From Symbiodinium natans (taxonomy: Eukaryota > Sar > Dinophyceae > Suessiales > Symbiodiniaceae), in contig CAJNDS010002776.1 in assembly GCA_905221605.1 (NCBI GenBank), positions 64,001-128,000 on the forward strand: a stretch of 64,000 nucleotides of DNA, given 5' to 3'. Below are positions 43,496-55,339 of this stretch, piece after piece; positions within the stretch are counted from its first letter, which is position 1, and each line of letters begins with the position of its first letter. Both the position numbers and the translations under genes were made by a program. The notes beneath the pieces were generated by a model. The model was not told the origin of the DNA. It worked only from the letters and a program-made list of their open reading frames with translations, and ran no database searches.

Positions 43496-43852
43496 ATGTG
43501 CGTGCGTGCGTGTGTGCGTGCGTGCGTGCGTGCGTGCGTGGTGGGTGGGTGGGTGGGGGGGGTGGGGGTGGGTGGGTTGGGTGGTGTGTGTGTGTGTGTG
43601 TGTGTGTGTGCCTCCCCGTGTGCGCGTTGCGCGTGCGCCTGCGCGTGCACCTGCGCCTGCGCCTGCGCCTAAGCGTGCGCCTGCGCCTGTGCGTGCGCCT
43701 GCGCGTGCGCCTGCACGTGCGCCTGCGCGTCGCCTGCGCCTGCGCGTGCGCGCGTGCGCCTGCGCGTGCGCCTGCGCGGACGCCGCGCGCGCGCGCGCGC
43801 CGCGCCCGCGCGTGCGTGCGCGCGTGTGTGCGTGTGTGCGTGTGTGCGCGTT

Positions 43853-43884
<32 letters not shown>

Positions 43885-43910
43885 CGCGTGTGCGTGCGTG
43901 CGTGCGCTCA
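43496..43910. repeat. alternating purine-pyrimidine GT/GC tract
   Basis: About 415 bp of (GCGT)n, (GT)n and GCGCCTGCGCGTGC-type repeats, including GCGCGCGCGCGC near 43790. A short GGTGGGTGGGTGGG segment interrupts the left part (43540-43585). Alternating GC/GT of this length is a classic Z-DNA-prone sequence. Arg/Ala/Cys/Val-rich open frames in all + frames are compositional. Confidence 0.95.
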
Positions 43911-45757
43911 TGCGACTCTGTCGCTCATCTTGCTGAGGACAGATTGAAGAAGGTAGCGTACCGCATATATGCATGCTGCCAAACTGCTCGCTTCCTGCAA
44001 ACACGGTGCTAGAACATGCCCATGCCAGGCAACATGCGTCATGCATTCACGTCAGCCTATGTGTGCTTTGGCGTGTATTTGGCTGCAGTGGCAGGGCAAC
44101 ATTGACTCTTAGACTTAAGCAAGATTCGGGAACTCAAGCGTAGGAGAGGCCAAGGGTGTTGCCAAATCAAACGTGCCCAGTACTTGCCAAAGTCGGATTC
44201 AAAGCTTGTTGCACCATGCCAACCAAGCTGTGTTTAAGTGTGGCCTGCTCTCCAGCAGATTTTCTGTTTTCTGTGCCATGGCAGGACCAGTGCCAGGCTG
44301 TGTTGTCTGACATTGCTGACAGCATGCGAAGATGCAAAGATTGACAGGCGCACCTCTTGCATTGCAGGACATCGGGCTCGTCCGTGCAGCTCGGAACAAG
44401 ACGCGAGTGTTGCCACAGGAAAGGAACGCATGTGTCTTCAGATGCGCCATGGCGCCAACTTAGGCCTCCTTTTCTTAGCATGCGTGCTGGCCTTGTGCCT
44501 GTCGTGCATGCCTCGTGGACAAGGACCCTGGCATGACCTTGTTGAGCCTTGTTGGGGATTCGGTGAAACTTGCTGCACTTTACTCATTCTCTGGAGAGCT
44601 GAAGCCTCTTTCGAAGCCATCCTTTGCGAGAGGATTTGTTGGGCACATTGGGCCCACGAGCAGACCAAACAGCTGTGGTTTGGCTTCTACAGCGCGGACC
44701 CCCAGGCATGGCAAAGGCCAAAGGGTATGACATGCCCTAGGGAAAGGAAGTCCACAACAAGTCCGAAAGCAAGTCGCTTCTGGAGAACGTAGGCGCGTTC
44801 TTAGACATGGGAGCCGTAACTCCAACATAGAATTCTCAGGAAGCAGGGCCGCAAATTCAGGAAACCTAGCTAGAAATTCAGATAGCCGAGTTCAGGAAAC
44901 AGGTCGCAACTTTAGGCGGCTGGCACGTATGATTCCGGAAGCAGATGTGGACCGGTCAGGAACTCGGGTTTCTCAACGGGAGGGTTTTGGGTTCAGGGCG
45001 AAGTGGGTTGAGTCTTTGGTTCCGGCAGATATCGCGTAGAGCCCGGATGCAACAAGGTCTCAGGGCTTAGGCAACTTCAACAGTTGGTACTTCTCTCGTT
45101 GTCCGAATGTCACCCTCCATTTCCTGAACTTGCTTTCAGTATTTTTGCGTTCTCCGAATCTTGGCATCCGAATTGTTGGCCCACGTTTCCCGAATGGGTC
45201 TTACCAGCCCACTCTGCGATTGGCAGATTCAGTCCTGTTAGGGTCTCGGCAGGCGCTGGGCCGCTACAACTGCACCACAGCCATCCAAAACAAGACCCAC
45301 CCCATCTGGCGGGCTTCGCTTCCTTTACTTCTTTGGCTTGTGTTAAGGCAAGAGCATCCCGAAGCACCTGAGTGCCTGAGGCTGTTGAGGCACAAGGCAA
45401 GGCCCGTGCGTGGGAGCCTCGAGATTCCAGAGAGAGAGAGAGAGAGAGCGCTAGAGAGAGAGAGAGAGAAAGCAGTTGGCTGCCGCGGCGGGATCGCTAT
45501 GTAGCCTGGGTGGAAACTGTGTCCCTTAACCCGCACACAACAGGCCCGGTGGAAAGAGCACCGCAACGGGCCATCTTGTTCCCTGAAGCACGACCCTGAC
45601 TCACAGAGGCTGTTCTTAAGCTGCCGCAAAGCTGCCCACAACATCCCACAACGGCTGTTACATGCGAGAGCATGCGAGCACATTGTGGGCAGCCACGAAA
45701 TCAGAGAAACGGCGCGCGTTTCTAGGAGTGCCCTGCGCGTATGCCTGACAGTGCATT
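43911..45757. other. no recognisable gene
   Basis: The longest frame (44238-44792 plus, 184 codons) shows Cys/Trp/Arg-rich readings without motif, and competing frames exist on both strands. A (GA)n run with short spacers lies at 45430-45470. Nothing else is supported. Confidence 0.45.
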
Positions 45758-45847
45758 CCAGGATGGGCTATTAGGCCCTATAATCCCCATAATCAACCCG
45801 ATAAAGGGCCTCTTTAAGGGGTTATAGGGCCTAATAGCCCGTCCTGG
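45758..45847. repeat. 30-bp-arm inverted repeat
   Basis: The left arm 45758-45788 begins CCAGGATGGGCTATTAGGCC. The right arm 45818-45847 ends GGCCTAATAGCCCGTCCTGG. The arms pair with two or three mismatches over ~30 bp and enclose a 29-nt loop. It could be a foldback MITE remnant or a structured RNA; no polymerase III boxes or T-run terminator were seen. Confidence 0.85.
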
Positions 45848-48657
45848 TTGCTGCCATTTAGCCACTGTCAACCTGGAATCCGGGAATGGTACCGAACGGT
45901 TAACTCCTAAAGTCACTTAAAATTCTCGCAGAGGAAGAAGATCGCGCCGAGAAGAAGCATGGGAGGGAGAGGGCGCTCTGGCAGACGGCATTGACTGCAT
46001 TGACGGCATTGACCTGCGTCTGCAAACATTGCATTCCGCAGGGGAGGCAGTCAACGGCCCATCGGGTCACAGATTCAAAAAGGCGCAGACCTTATCTCGC
46101 ATCTTAAGTCGAAGCAACATGCCCCCTCACGTTAAATTGACTTTTTGTATCCCCCCTCGCCTTTTTTCTCCTGTTGAGGAAATCAGAAGCTCCTCAAGGA
46201 GATCACCAACAACACGCCTGGCCTTGCTGAGCCCCCGGGGCGCAGCTTGTGTTGTGTGGTGCTTTTGTGACTGCTAGTGTTCTAGTGTTCAGCTTATCTT
46301 TTTCCTGCACCAAATAGGGCACACGTCCAAACTGCGACAATACCAAAATACCATCACCAGTCGAGTGTCACCGAATGTTGCCGTGCAGAGCATCCCTCGG
46401 CCCCCACAAAACTATGGCATCAAATTATGATTTGCTCCGCCCTCGGAGCGGGCTTTGTCCGGATCACTTCGAACACTATTTGTGCCCTTCTTGCCTCTGT
46501 TTAGAGAGAGCAAAGTGCCATAACGCACTACAAAATAAATTGACATAGCATGGTCGAAAGAACAGTTGCCCAGTGTTCTTCAAACTTCAAAGTCATGTGA
46601 AAGAGGAGTTATACTATTTGCTGTTGTTGGTGTTCCTTTTTAATATTGGTGAGTGTATATATTGGATGTCCTTTTGGGGATACAAGAAACATCAACCCTA
46701 CTTCATGTCACGTTGCCTTTTGGCAGTCTGACACGCGAACTCGAGGTCGAGCAACAACACCGCCAAGCCACATTCGTAGAGAAAAGTATTGAGATCACAT
46801 AACAGGGTTTATGAGTGGAATGGAGCGCAGCTCGTAGCCGTGCGAAGGTCCTTGCGCGCGCACCATGAAATACCCTGAAGCCATCATGCAACGAGCACTT
46901 TGAGCAGCTTGCCAACGATTGCCGACTCTACGACGCAGGGGAACACGCATCCTAAACGACAACTGCTTGAATTCATGAGAATTAAAACGCCTGCAATCGC
47001 CTCCTAACCCACAGTGTCACTGCCTCTCTGCAAATCGAGAGCACATTGACATTAATGTGCCAGCTGTACAAGTGTGCACTAGATTGGTCACTTCGCTCAA
47101 AAATCCCCGCTTGATTGATTCAATCTCTCCAGCAGAGAACCAAGAGGGTTTCGGTTTTAAAGGAGCTGTAGTCTTGTTTGAGAGGGCCTGTTTTCAAGGG
47201 GCCTGGCCTCTTCTGGGATTCTACTGGGCCCCTTCCGGGCGGTTGGGCCACAATGTTTTTCTGTGAATTTTGGGTCTTGCTATTGCGGCGGGCGGGGGGG
47301 TTTGAGTTCTGTGACTTGGCTTGTTAAATGCGGGGGTGATTATTAAAGCCAAGTGACACGTACCTATCCAGCAAATGTCAGCAATGTACTGATGCAGGGC
47401 AGCTATGATACACTATGGGCAGCGCGGGGTAACTTGGTGCCTTCGCTCGCCGTTCGCATCTACCAATATCTTCTCAGGCCTTAGAGCCTTAGAGATCGCC
47501 AGGGCAGACGCAGATACAATGACAGCATTCTCTGCATACACTATAAAGCTATATCAGGAAGCACTTTAATAACGCCTGCCCGCCTTGAAAGTCTCGAGCG
47601 AGGCCCGATCCAGCAAGCCACAAGGCGAAGGCTGGCAGTGTAGAGATGTGTACAGATGTACTCATGTGAACGGGGCATGTGTGACAGCGCAACGGCAGTG
47701 TTTCGGCAGAGTTCGGCCCAGTTCATGGGGTGTTTGTGGGCGTTTGCTTCCTTGACCCGCGCGCTGCAAGCTGAGGTGGTGGCGGAGCTCGGGCCACAGA
47801 TTCCTGTCGTGGACCATGATTGTTTTTGGACGGCTTTTTTGACCTCAAACCGGTCCTGTCGCATTATGTCACCCTCTGTCGAAATCCTGTCGTCGCACAT
47901 GAATTTCAGATCCGGCTGCTGTGGGCCCCCGAGCCCAGCGAGCGAGTTGACTTCGCATTGTGGTTCGGGCCACTACCTTGCTTCCAGGCATGGACCGGTG
48001 AACGCATCAGGCTTTGTGAGATGTGTGCATTTGTGTGGCTGGATGCCAGGTTGGTACCTTCCGCTACTGCTTTTGCCTGTCACAAACCATCGTTCTCACC
48101 GGGCGGCTTGAACAAATGGTGGCGACAACCCTCATTGGCTAATTAGCTGCTCATCTGAAGGTTCTTTCTGGCACTGGCAGTGGCAATCTTGGGACCCGAA
48201 ATTCTTATGTCGCCCTTGCCCCAGGTTGTAGTTGCATTGTAGTTGTGCTGCATTTCGCACCGCTGCCCTGGTCTCATTCATCCAAGCTCCATGAATTGAG
48301 GCCGCGACGTTATGGCTAAGCAATCTGAGAGAGGATGGTCAGTGCTGCCACTGAGGATGCCGAGAGCACCAGTCATGCGCAGGTTAGGATTCGTACAGAT
48401 TTCGCGAGTTTTTCCCGTGTCTGGCAAGATGAAGTCTTGCAAGACCGGCCAGACCAAACCTTTGCCCTCAGAGTTGCAACAAAGTTATAAGAATGCCCCA
48501 CTCTCTGCTCCGAGCACATTGCAGTGACATGTGATCGCTGAAGGCATAGGTGGGCATAGGTGGGCATAGCTTCATGACACCATGCATGCAACTCATGCAA
48601 CTGCGTGTCAGCTTGGGGCTCGGGATTGAGAGCTAGGCGTGAGAACAAAAAACCAAA
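45848..48657. other. no recognisable gene; weak exon-like segment
   Basis: No domain recognised. The stretch 47656-48146 (plus) has two overlapping frames whose readings look protein-like (for example DLKPVLSHYVTLCRNPVVAH at about 47842) and might represent an unidentified exon or a frameshifted gene. The rest shows nothing. Tandem GTGGGCATAG words occur at 48549-48570. Confidence 0.4.
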
Positions 48658-50204
48658 ATGCAGAAGAAGATGGATGCCATGGCTGCCATGGGAGGAGAAG
48701 ATCCCGTAGCAGAGCGATATGAGTCGCCGACAGCTATGACTCTTGGTTTGACCGTGTTTTCTTCCAGCTTCCTAGGGCTCTTTGTCGCTGCAGCTCTGGC
48801 ATCACATTCCATGCTCGAGTTCTTGGCCGCATCGCTGCTTTGGCCGGCATGCCTTCTTTGGTTGAACTGGTGCGTCCTGGTGCCTGTGGTGCGACGTGGA
48901 CGGCTTCTTCGAAGAGTGAAGACGGCCTTGGGCTGCCTGGGCCTCTTCCTGGCGCCCGTCTGTACAGAGGCCACACGCCGAGGGCCAGGTCGGATCATCG
49001 GGGCCTCGGAATCCGCGGCCGCGATCCTCTGCACAGCACGCGCCCTTCAGCTCCTCCTGCGCCTCGAAGCCATCGAGGACGAGGAGAAGGACGAGAAAGA
49101 GAAGAGAACGGAGAGAACGGAGAGCGAGAAGGAAGAGAAGAGACCGGAGAAGGCAGAGGAGAAAGCGGAGAAGAAGTCGAGCTCTCCTTCCCCGCCATCA
49201 CCGCAAAGTCCACGGACACCTGCCTGGGGACGCTGGAGGCGCTTCTACCACATGGCCTGCCTCAGCTGGCATGATGTCGACCGCGTGAAGGCACTGCAGA
49301 CCCCGCGCGAGCACCGGAACCACTACCAGAAAACATTTCAGGAGTTCCTCCTTGCAGCCTTGGGCCTTGCCGTTCCCAGATTGCATCTATGCTTCGCCTT
49401 AGCGCTCCAGGGAAGCTGGCTCTTGAGGTTCTCTGCGGATCGGGACCTGGGGGTGTGCACTGGCACTCCAGGGATACGCTGTGGGTTCCCGAATGATCTG
49501 GAGTGGGTCAGATGTGGCGTTCTTTTAGGATGTGGGAGTAAGGGACTGGAGCCAGGTGGTCCGGGCAAGAATACATAGACTGGGACACAAGTGGAGATAC
49601 TGAGTGCACCTGCTATGCTAAGGCCTGCGCCCTGGCCCTGCACATCCTACCAAGCAGCTTTGCTTTGGCCAGGGGCCAAAGTGGCTATGTCGGCTTGAGC
49701 ATAGTGAGGGTGCTCATTTGTTGTTTCGGCGCAGGAAGCGTGGTCTTTGGATTTTACACCTTCGACCGTGCATATTTGTTCTTATTGTCGTATTTCAACC
49801 GGCTTTGTGTTCACTCCATCTTTGGCCCTCAGTTGTGGCAAGCGAAGACCATCAAAGATTTCTGGAGGCAGTGGAATTTGCCCGTGCAGCGGATGCTCTC
49901 GGAGGGCATCTTCGTGCCCTTGCGGAAAACCGGCTGCTCACCCAGCTGCTGCGGATTCTTCGTCTTCCTCGCCTCCGGCCTCGGACACGCTTGGCCTTTG
50001 CTGTGCGTCGGAGCCCAGACTTCGCAGATTACGATGATGCTCCTTTTCTTCATTACACAAATCATTCCGCTCCAGCTGGAGTCCAAGCTGCAGATCCGAA
50101 GCCGAGCGTGGGTCTACACAGTCGAAGTGCTCTTATCTCCTCTTTTTGTCTTGCCTTTGCTTCAGATGTCTGACGCTCGGCTCTTGCACCTGTCGCAGAG
50201 CTGA
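48658..50204 (+). CDS. wax-synthase/MBOAT-like membrane O-acyltransferase
   Basis: Two exons, 48658-49427 and 49673-50204, join in frame to 433 residues. The intron (245 bp, GTTCTC...GGCCAG) splits an Arg codon AG|G. The signature lies in exon 2: AKTIKDFWRQWNLPVQRMLS, matching the S-x-x-[DE]-F-W-x-x-x-W-N of wax synthases and other MBOATs, followed ~30 residues later by FLASGLGHAWPL with the presumed catalytic His. Several hydrophobic helices are evident (two near residues 25-75, others at ~105-130 and through exon 2). An Asp/Glu/Lys-rich loop then a Ser-Pro run (~140-180) interrupts the N-terminal half. Family members transfer acyl groups from acyl-CoA to fatty alcohols or sterols in the ER membrane; the substrate here is unknown. 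ATG 48658 is the first in frame; 48670 is also possible. Length is close to plant wax synthases plus the extra loop. Confidence 0.65.
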
Positions 50205-52521
50205 GCTCTGAGCACTCGTGTTGCACTTGAAGTGTTTCACTCCCCCTGGCGCGCTGAGGGGCGGCCGGAAGGGCATGCCATGATTTTGCCCCCTGACTGC
50301 CTGATTGTCGAAGGGGGTAAATGTGTTAGTGTGTTAAGATCAAGTGCTGGGGGGCATTCTTAAGTCTTGCCCTCAGCTCTTGCTCTCTCGCAGATCAAGT
50401 GGGCAGTTGGCCCGCGTCCTCACCGCTACCGAAAGAAAGGGAAGCATTGCTCTGCGCATTGGTAGTGTTAAATAGTTAGGCAAGGTTGCCATTTGTTGAT
50501 GTGCTCGCAAAAGTTCAGGTGCATTTGTAGATAATGTCCATAAAAGCAGCTTTCTATCAAGCTTAGCTTGTATGTTTGTTCTCTGGATATGTTTCCGGAC
50601 ATCTCGCCGTGTTCTCGTCCTTCTTGTTGCTGCTTCTCACCTTTCACATTGAAAGCAACTATCTTTCTTCTTGCACGTATCTTGAAAATATCCTTCTTCT
50701 TCTTCAGATGTAGCATTCAACCTCTTATGTCTTATGAGTTGCGTTCTGGTTCATCCTTTGAGGCAACGCGCAAATAAGTTTGCATATCTCTTTGGTGGTG
50801 TTGAAGACCTGCTCCGGATCGTGCCTCTCAATACTCCGTTGGCATCTTTGCTCCTGGCTGCTGGACGTCCCAAGCGACCTGAAAGACAATGATTTGCAGG
50901 TGGATGGGGAACGCAACTTGTCCCCCGACCTACATGCTGCGACAACCATCTGCATCACGAGCTTAAAGAATGCAAAATTCGTGCACAGTTCATGGCACGC
51001 ACTGGCGTTTAATCGCAGATTGTAGCCCAGCAGCTTCACCACATCGACAACATGAGCCATAAAGGGTGGAGATGGGTCAGGGAGTTGTATTTCAACGCCT
51101 TCTTTGCGCTCTTTTCGGCGCATGGCTTGTCCATGGCTTCGAGACCTGCTGCGAGATGCCACCGCCCGGCCTCGGCAAGCTGATCGCGGTGCTTGGCAAA
51201 TCCGAAAGAGGCGCCGAGAGAATGACAGAGTTGTGAGAGATAACCGTATTTCCATTCCATATGCAGAAATTTAATGCTGTGAACTCACTTTTAAAACACT
51301 GTTTGTTAGCAGAGCTATGGAAGACCGCTCCCCGAAGGCTCCGAAGGCTCCGAGGAAGCGAAGGCGCGGGCGCAAATGTTCAGATCACAGCTCAATGCCC
51401 CCTAGAAGACTTCCTGAAGATGAGTTAGGATTTTCGTTTTAAACGACTTCTAGGCTAGAGACGGGAAGAGTGTGGTTAAGTACTCTTTTGGTGAAAGTAC
51501 TGCTCATATCGCATTCGCCCACCAGGCTGGCCCAGAGTTCCGAGAGCTCCATGCCGATGCGTTCGGGGCGACCCCTCTTCTCTATTTCTTTACCCCACGA
51601 TCCACGCTGGCAAAGTCAACGATTTGAAAGCTGTTTGAACGGATGAAAGCTGCTCAACAAAAGCGTTTTCAGGTACCGCGCGGACCATGCAACATGCCAC
51701 TCGGACGGGGCAATGTAGCGGCACAAGTTTGCAGCAAGCAGATCATTCAACATTCTCCCTCAAGGTGCAGAGCTTGTCCCGGCTTCCAGGGTTTGGGACT
51801 ACTTTTTTGGCTGGAGTCCAAGGTCTCGCGTTGGGTCCATGCGCGTATAGACCGTATAGAGCTTCCGTGAGTTCCTGAGGCCACGAGAAGATGAAACGGG
51901 TGGTGCACTGGTGCCAGCCAGCTGGAGCAGGCAAAGCGCCGTGAAAGACTTCTGAACAAGTGGGCTTAAGTCCTGCATTGGCAAGGGCTCCGACCCGATG
52001 CCTGCGTTGCAACTGCCTGTGTCCCAGCAGTTGGATGCCTTAACGTTGCCCCTAAGAATAGACATGCTGTTGTGCCCCGCAGGCCCCAGTCATCAGCATC
52101 AAAGTCTGGAGACCTGGCCCGTGCCCGAGCCCAGCATCCATCGATATGGCCGCGGCCCCGCTCTCGCCCTCGAGGCTGCGTGAGGTGCAGCAGCGAGTAG
52201 CACGAGTCCGAGCACTGGCGGCGGCCTGAGAAGTACTGACAGCTGCAGCCACTTTGCATCTGAGCACAAAAAACCAAAAAAAAACATAACAGCAACAGTG
52301 TAACAGGTGATGAGTTGGCGGCCATGTCCGCGCTTTCCCAAGAGGACCTGTGGACTGCGACACTGCTTTCAAGCTGTATACACACGAGGCTGCATCCCCG
52401 ACTGCCTGTCGCCGGGGCCTTTCTTGACAAGGGCTATAACATGGCCACAGCTACTAGCATGCGGCCGTTATGAAACTCTCAGCCCCCCCCCCCCCCCCTC
52501 AAAAAAGAAATGAAAACATAA
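50205..52521. other. no recognisable gene
   Basis: No motif was identified. A poly-C run lies at 52483-52498. One minus-strand stretch is listed separately as a weak candidate. Confidence 0.45.
50725..51260 (-). CDS. weak hypothetical coding segment
   Basis: Two overlapping minus-strand frames carry protein-like readings: KHRDQLAEAGRWHLAAGLEA in the upstream part (51220-51080) and VVDVVKLLGYNLRLNASACH followed by FKLVMQMVVAACRSGDKL in the downstream part (51050-50925). The switch of frame near 51090 would need an intron or a frameshift. No family is recognised, and a plus-strand shadow frame exists. I include it only as a candidate. Confidence 0.2.
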
Positions 52522-52936
52522 TTTTACTTCGAACATCCCCACCCTCTCTTGGTAGAGATACTCTGGGTTCAGGGAGACGCCGGAGGCAACTCGGGACCCT
52601 TCTGGGGGTGGGCACTTCAGGGAGACTCTGAGATTGCTGGGAGACCGACTCCGGACACTCTGGGGGTTGGGCATTCCAGGGAGAATTTGGGGCTGGGCGC
52701 TCCGGGGACACTCTGGGTTGGGCACTCCAGGGAGACTCTGGTAACACTTTAGATTCTGGGGTTGGGCACTTCAGGGAGACTCGGGGTTGGGCACTCCAGG
52801 CCAAGTTGGGCAGGTACACTTTGGGGTTGGGCACTCCAGGGATGAGCGAGGAGTAGACCGGGCGAGGAGAAGAGTTCCAGACGAGGAGAAGACTCAGTTT
52901 AAAATCTAACAACCCCACACCGAGGGCGGGGAACAA
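52522..52936. mobile_element. MITE-like element with internal minisatellite, copy 2
   Basis: Same ends and orientation as 32656-32971: TTTTACTTCGAACATCCCC at the left, then CACCGAGGGCGGGGAACAA at the right. The subterminal inverted repeats are TCCCCACCCTC (52536-52546) and GAGGGCGGGGA (52922-52932). The interior holds a longer series of GGTTGGGCACTCCAGGGAGA-type units, so it is ~100 bp longer than copy 1. The flanks share no similarity with those of copy 1 (a poly-C run here, the 0.8-kb repeat there), which argues for a mobile unit over a larger duplication. Confidence 0.6.
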
Positions 52937-54580
52937 AACAAGGCTCTAACACTATCCCATTGAAGTTAAGGCCGGACCTAAACCGGATAGAATGTCATTA
53001 AATGGGAAAGGGTTGCCAATGTTGCTGAGCTGCTGAGCTTGTTTACTATATGTATGGACCACCCCACACACCCTCACCTCAATTCTCGCGCGGGGCACAG
53101 ATTTTTCCGGTGTATGAATAGCTTGCCATAGCTCGCTGAACAGCAAGAAGTTCCAGATTTACGCAGCCGTGCTAGCTTTTCTTGGAAGATATGACCGAGC
53201 TATCTGCTCGCCGTGCTGCCTCCCTGTCGGTGCCTTCAGACATCGCCCAAAATCTGGCGCAAGCCCATGTCTCCATAGCTGACCTCGCCAGACGTGGAAC
53301 CGTGCTGTCTTCTGGACTGGACTGTAGTCTACAAATGTCACGATTTCTAGCCCGAATACGTCAATTTGCTGGGAAGCGTTGGCTTTCACAAAGGTCCCAC
53401 AGCTGCCACAGCTTGAAGCCCCCGATGCAGGTTCTGAGAGATCCCCCCCTTTCCCAGTTGAAATCGGTGGGAAGTGGCCAACACCCACTGCTCTCATCAT
53501 GCCCGGCAGTGTCGGAAAACGCTGGACTTACTCCATGATACGGTCAACTCAAAAGCATCAGCTCCGCGAGCTCTGCAGGCGCCACATCATTGACCGATGG
53601 TGCCGGAAAGTCCCGAGCAACCCTACAACACATCTACCCCTTTCCCGGGGAGCATTCTGACTTAGCAGTTTATGAGCACTACTTCAGGGGGGTGTGGTTG
53701 GGGAATTTGAGCTTTAGGAATTTAAAGACCCTGAAAGTCCTTCAGTTGCGGCTAGATTGGTTTGAAACTTATTGGCTCTACTTTTGCGCGATTTCTGCCT
53801 TCATCAGCCATGATTACTCCGATGGTCCGGACGAAAGGATCAATGGTTCAAAGAGGCATCGCTTAGAGTTGCCTCAGGTTGCTTGTGCGTCCCGAGGCAG
53901 CCCCAAGCTGGACCGCAAGCGAAGCTGCTTTGTTTGTGCTATGTCCTTAAGTCGCAGAGCGGTACCCTGAGAGCATGTGAGCGGTGCCATAGGTCATAGG
54001 TTCGAATTGGCACTGTCCCTGCTCTCATTCGTAAGGCTGACGGATGGCGTCTTCGACCCTCCGCGGGCAGTGCCCTCAAGCCAAACCAAGCCACACTGAC
54101 AGAATGCCCCCCCAGAAACATGTGGCCCAGACCATTACGCTGCAAGGATCGGCCACGCCAGCCAGCAGGGCTCTTGGCCTGTGAGGATCCGGTAATCAGG
54201 GTGAGAGTCCCGGTGAGAGTCCTGGGTGAGGCTTCGGACTTGAGCGAGTTGATCTCCGTGATAGCCCCGACCAGCTTTGCACGCCATGGCTTCCATCCTC
54301 TCCTCTACGAGCCGCGAGCCTACGATTGGATGCTTCAATGAGTCGAACCATGCCGAAGTGTCTGTAAGGTGCTTCCGGCGCCAGGATTACGAGCCAAAAC
54401 AGCTGGCCGGGAACATGTGTTGTGCTGCGGATAAAGAAGATGCCAACAATTCAAAACAAAAGCTGCAGGTAGTGACTCTTCAAGAACTCCCAGCCTAGCC
54501 TGGAAAGTAATCCAAGCGTGCTGCAACTTCATGCAAAGGTGGTGGTGGATACTGGGCCACATGCTTCCGAGTTCATGCAG
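52937..54580. other. exon-like segments, no family recognised
   Basis: Three plus-strand stretches have protein-like readings: 53182-53390 (TELSARRAASLSVPSDIAQN), 53390-53540 in another frame (PQLPQLEAPDAGSERSP and GKWPTPTALIMPGSVGKRW), and 54195-54340 (VRVLGEASDLSELISVIAPT followed by a Phe/His/Tyr-rich end). They may be exons of the gene that carries the glycosyltransferase motif further right, but no domain links them and competing frames exist. Confidence 0.3.
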
Positions 54581-54677
54581 GCCTGAAGACATCGCAGACA
54601 TCACAGCGTTGTTGGAGAGAGTGTTGAAAAAGCTTGACAAAGCGCAGGCCATGGCCAGCGAGCTCCTCAGTCCTCAG
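54581..54677 (+). CDS. putative coiled-coil exon
   Basis: After ATGCAG|G the frame reads PEDIADITALLERVLKKLDK and then AQAMASELLSPQ, an amphipathic helix with heptad-like Leu spacing. The acceptor has the AG|G form seen in the better-supported genes here. A later stretch at 54945-55029 reads CEQKKEEPPDVFGQDLPDGW followed by KEGTG. Both may belong to the glycosyltransferase-like gene downstream. Boundaries and function are not established. Confidence 0.35.
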
Positions 54678-55339
54678 TTGGCTGGTTCAAACTGTTCGGC
54701 CTGTGCGCTTTGTTTTCTTCCGATGGCTTTGGGGCCTCTGCGCATCACTTCCAATCATTTCGATGTAGGCATCAGTGCTGGGAAGATTTTTCAAGCGTTC
54801 TGCCCGTGACGCGCAACGCTGTGGGCGCAAGTTCCCCATGATTCTGGCATGCGGGCCAAACGCAAGACACACGCTGATCCAGGCAAGGATTCGCGTGTCA
54901 TCTACCGGCACTACCAAGTCGCAGATTCTCGCATGGCCCGGCTCTAATTGTGAGCAAAAGAAGGAGGAGCCACCGGATGTGTTCGGCCAGGACCTGCCAG
55001 ATGGCTGGAAAGAAGGCACAGGACTCTGATTCCAGCACTGGACTCCAGGACAGTAGATGTCAAAGGGGGAGGGCTAGCGAACACCAGAGCTCTAGCAGTT
55101 TAACAAGGAGAGATTCGGAGAGATCGCTTGTGGAGCCCAGGTTCGCCCGTGACCTTCAGCATCGGCGACCAACAGATTTGGGAAGAGTCCGGCTTGCAGG
55201 TGCCAAAATTGCCCTGCAATTGTGCCCCTGCAATCTGAGCGCATTATCAAGTGGCGCGCAAAGGGATGTTTATAAAAAGAGGTGCAGGTCCACGAAGGGG
55301 GCCTCCTGCGAAACGAGGCATCTACATCGTGGTCTTTAG

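Noticed and set aside
43339-43947. Arg/Ala/Cys-rich 202-codon frame
   Set aside because: Caused by the alternating GT/GC tract; all + frames are open there.
44238-44792. 184-codon open frame
   Set aside because: Frames on both strands are similarly open, the Cys/Trp-rich reading has no motif, and no splice or homology support is visible.
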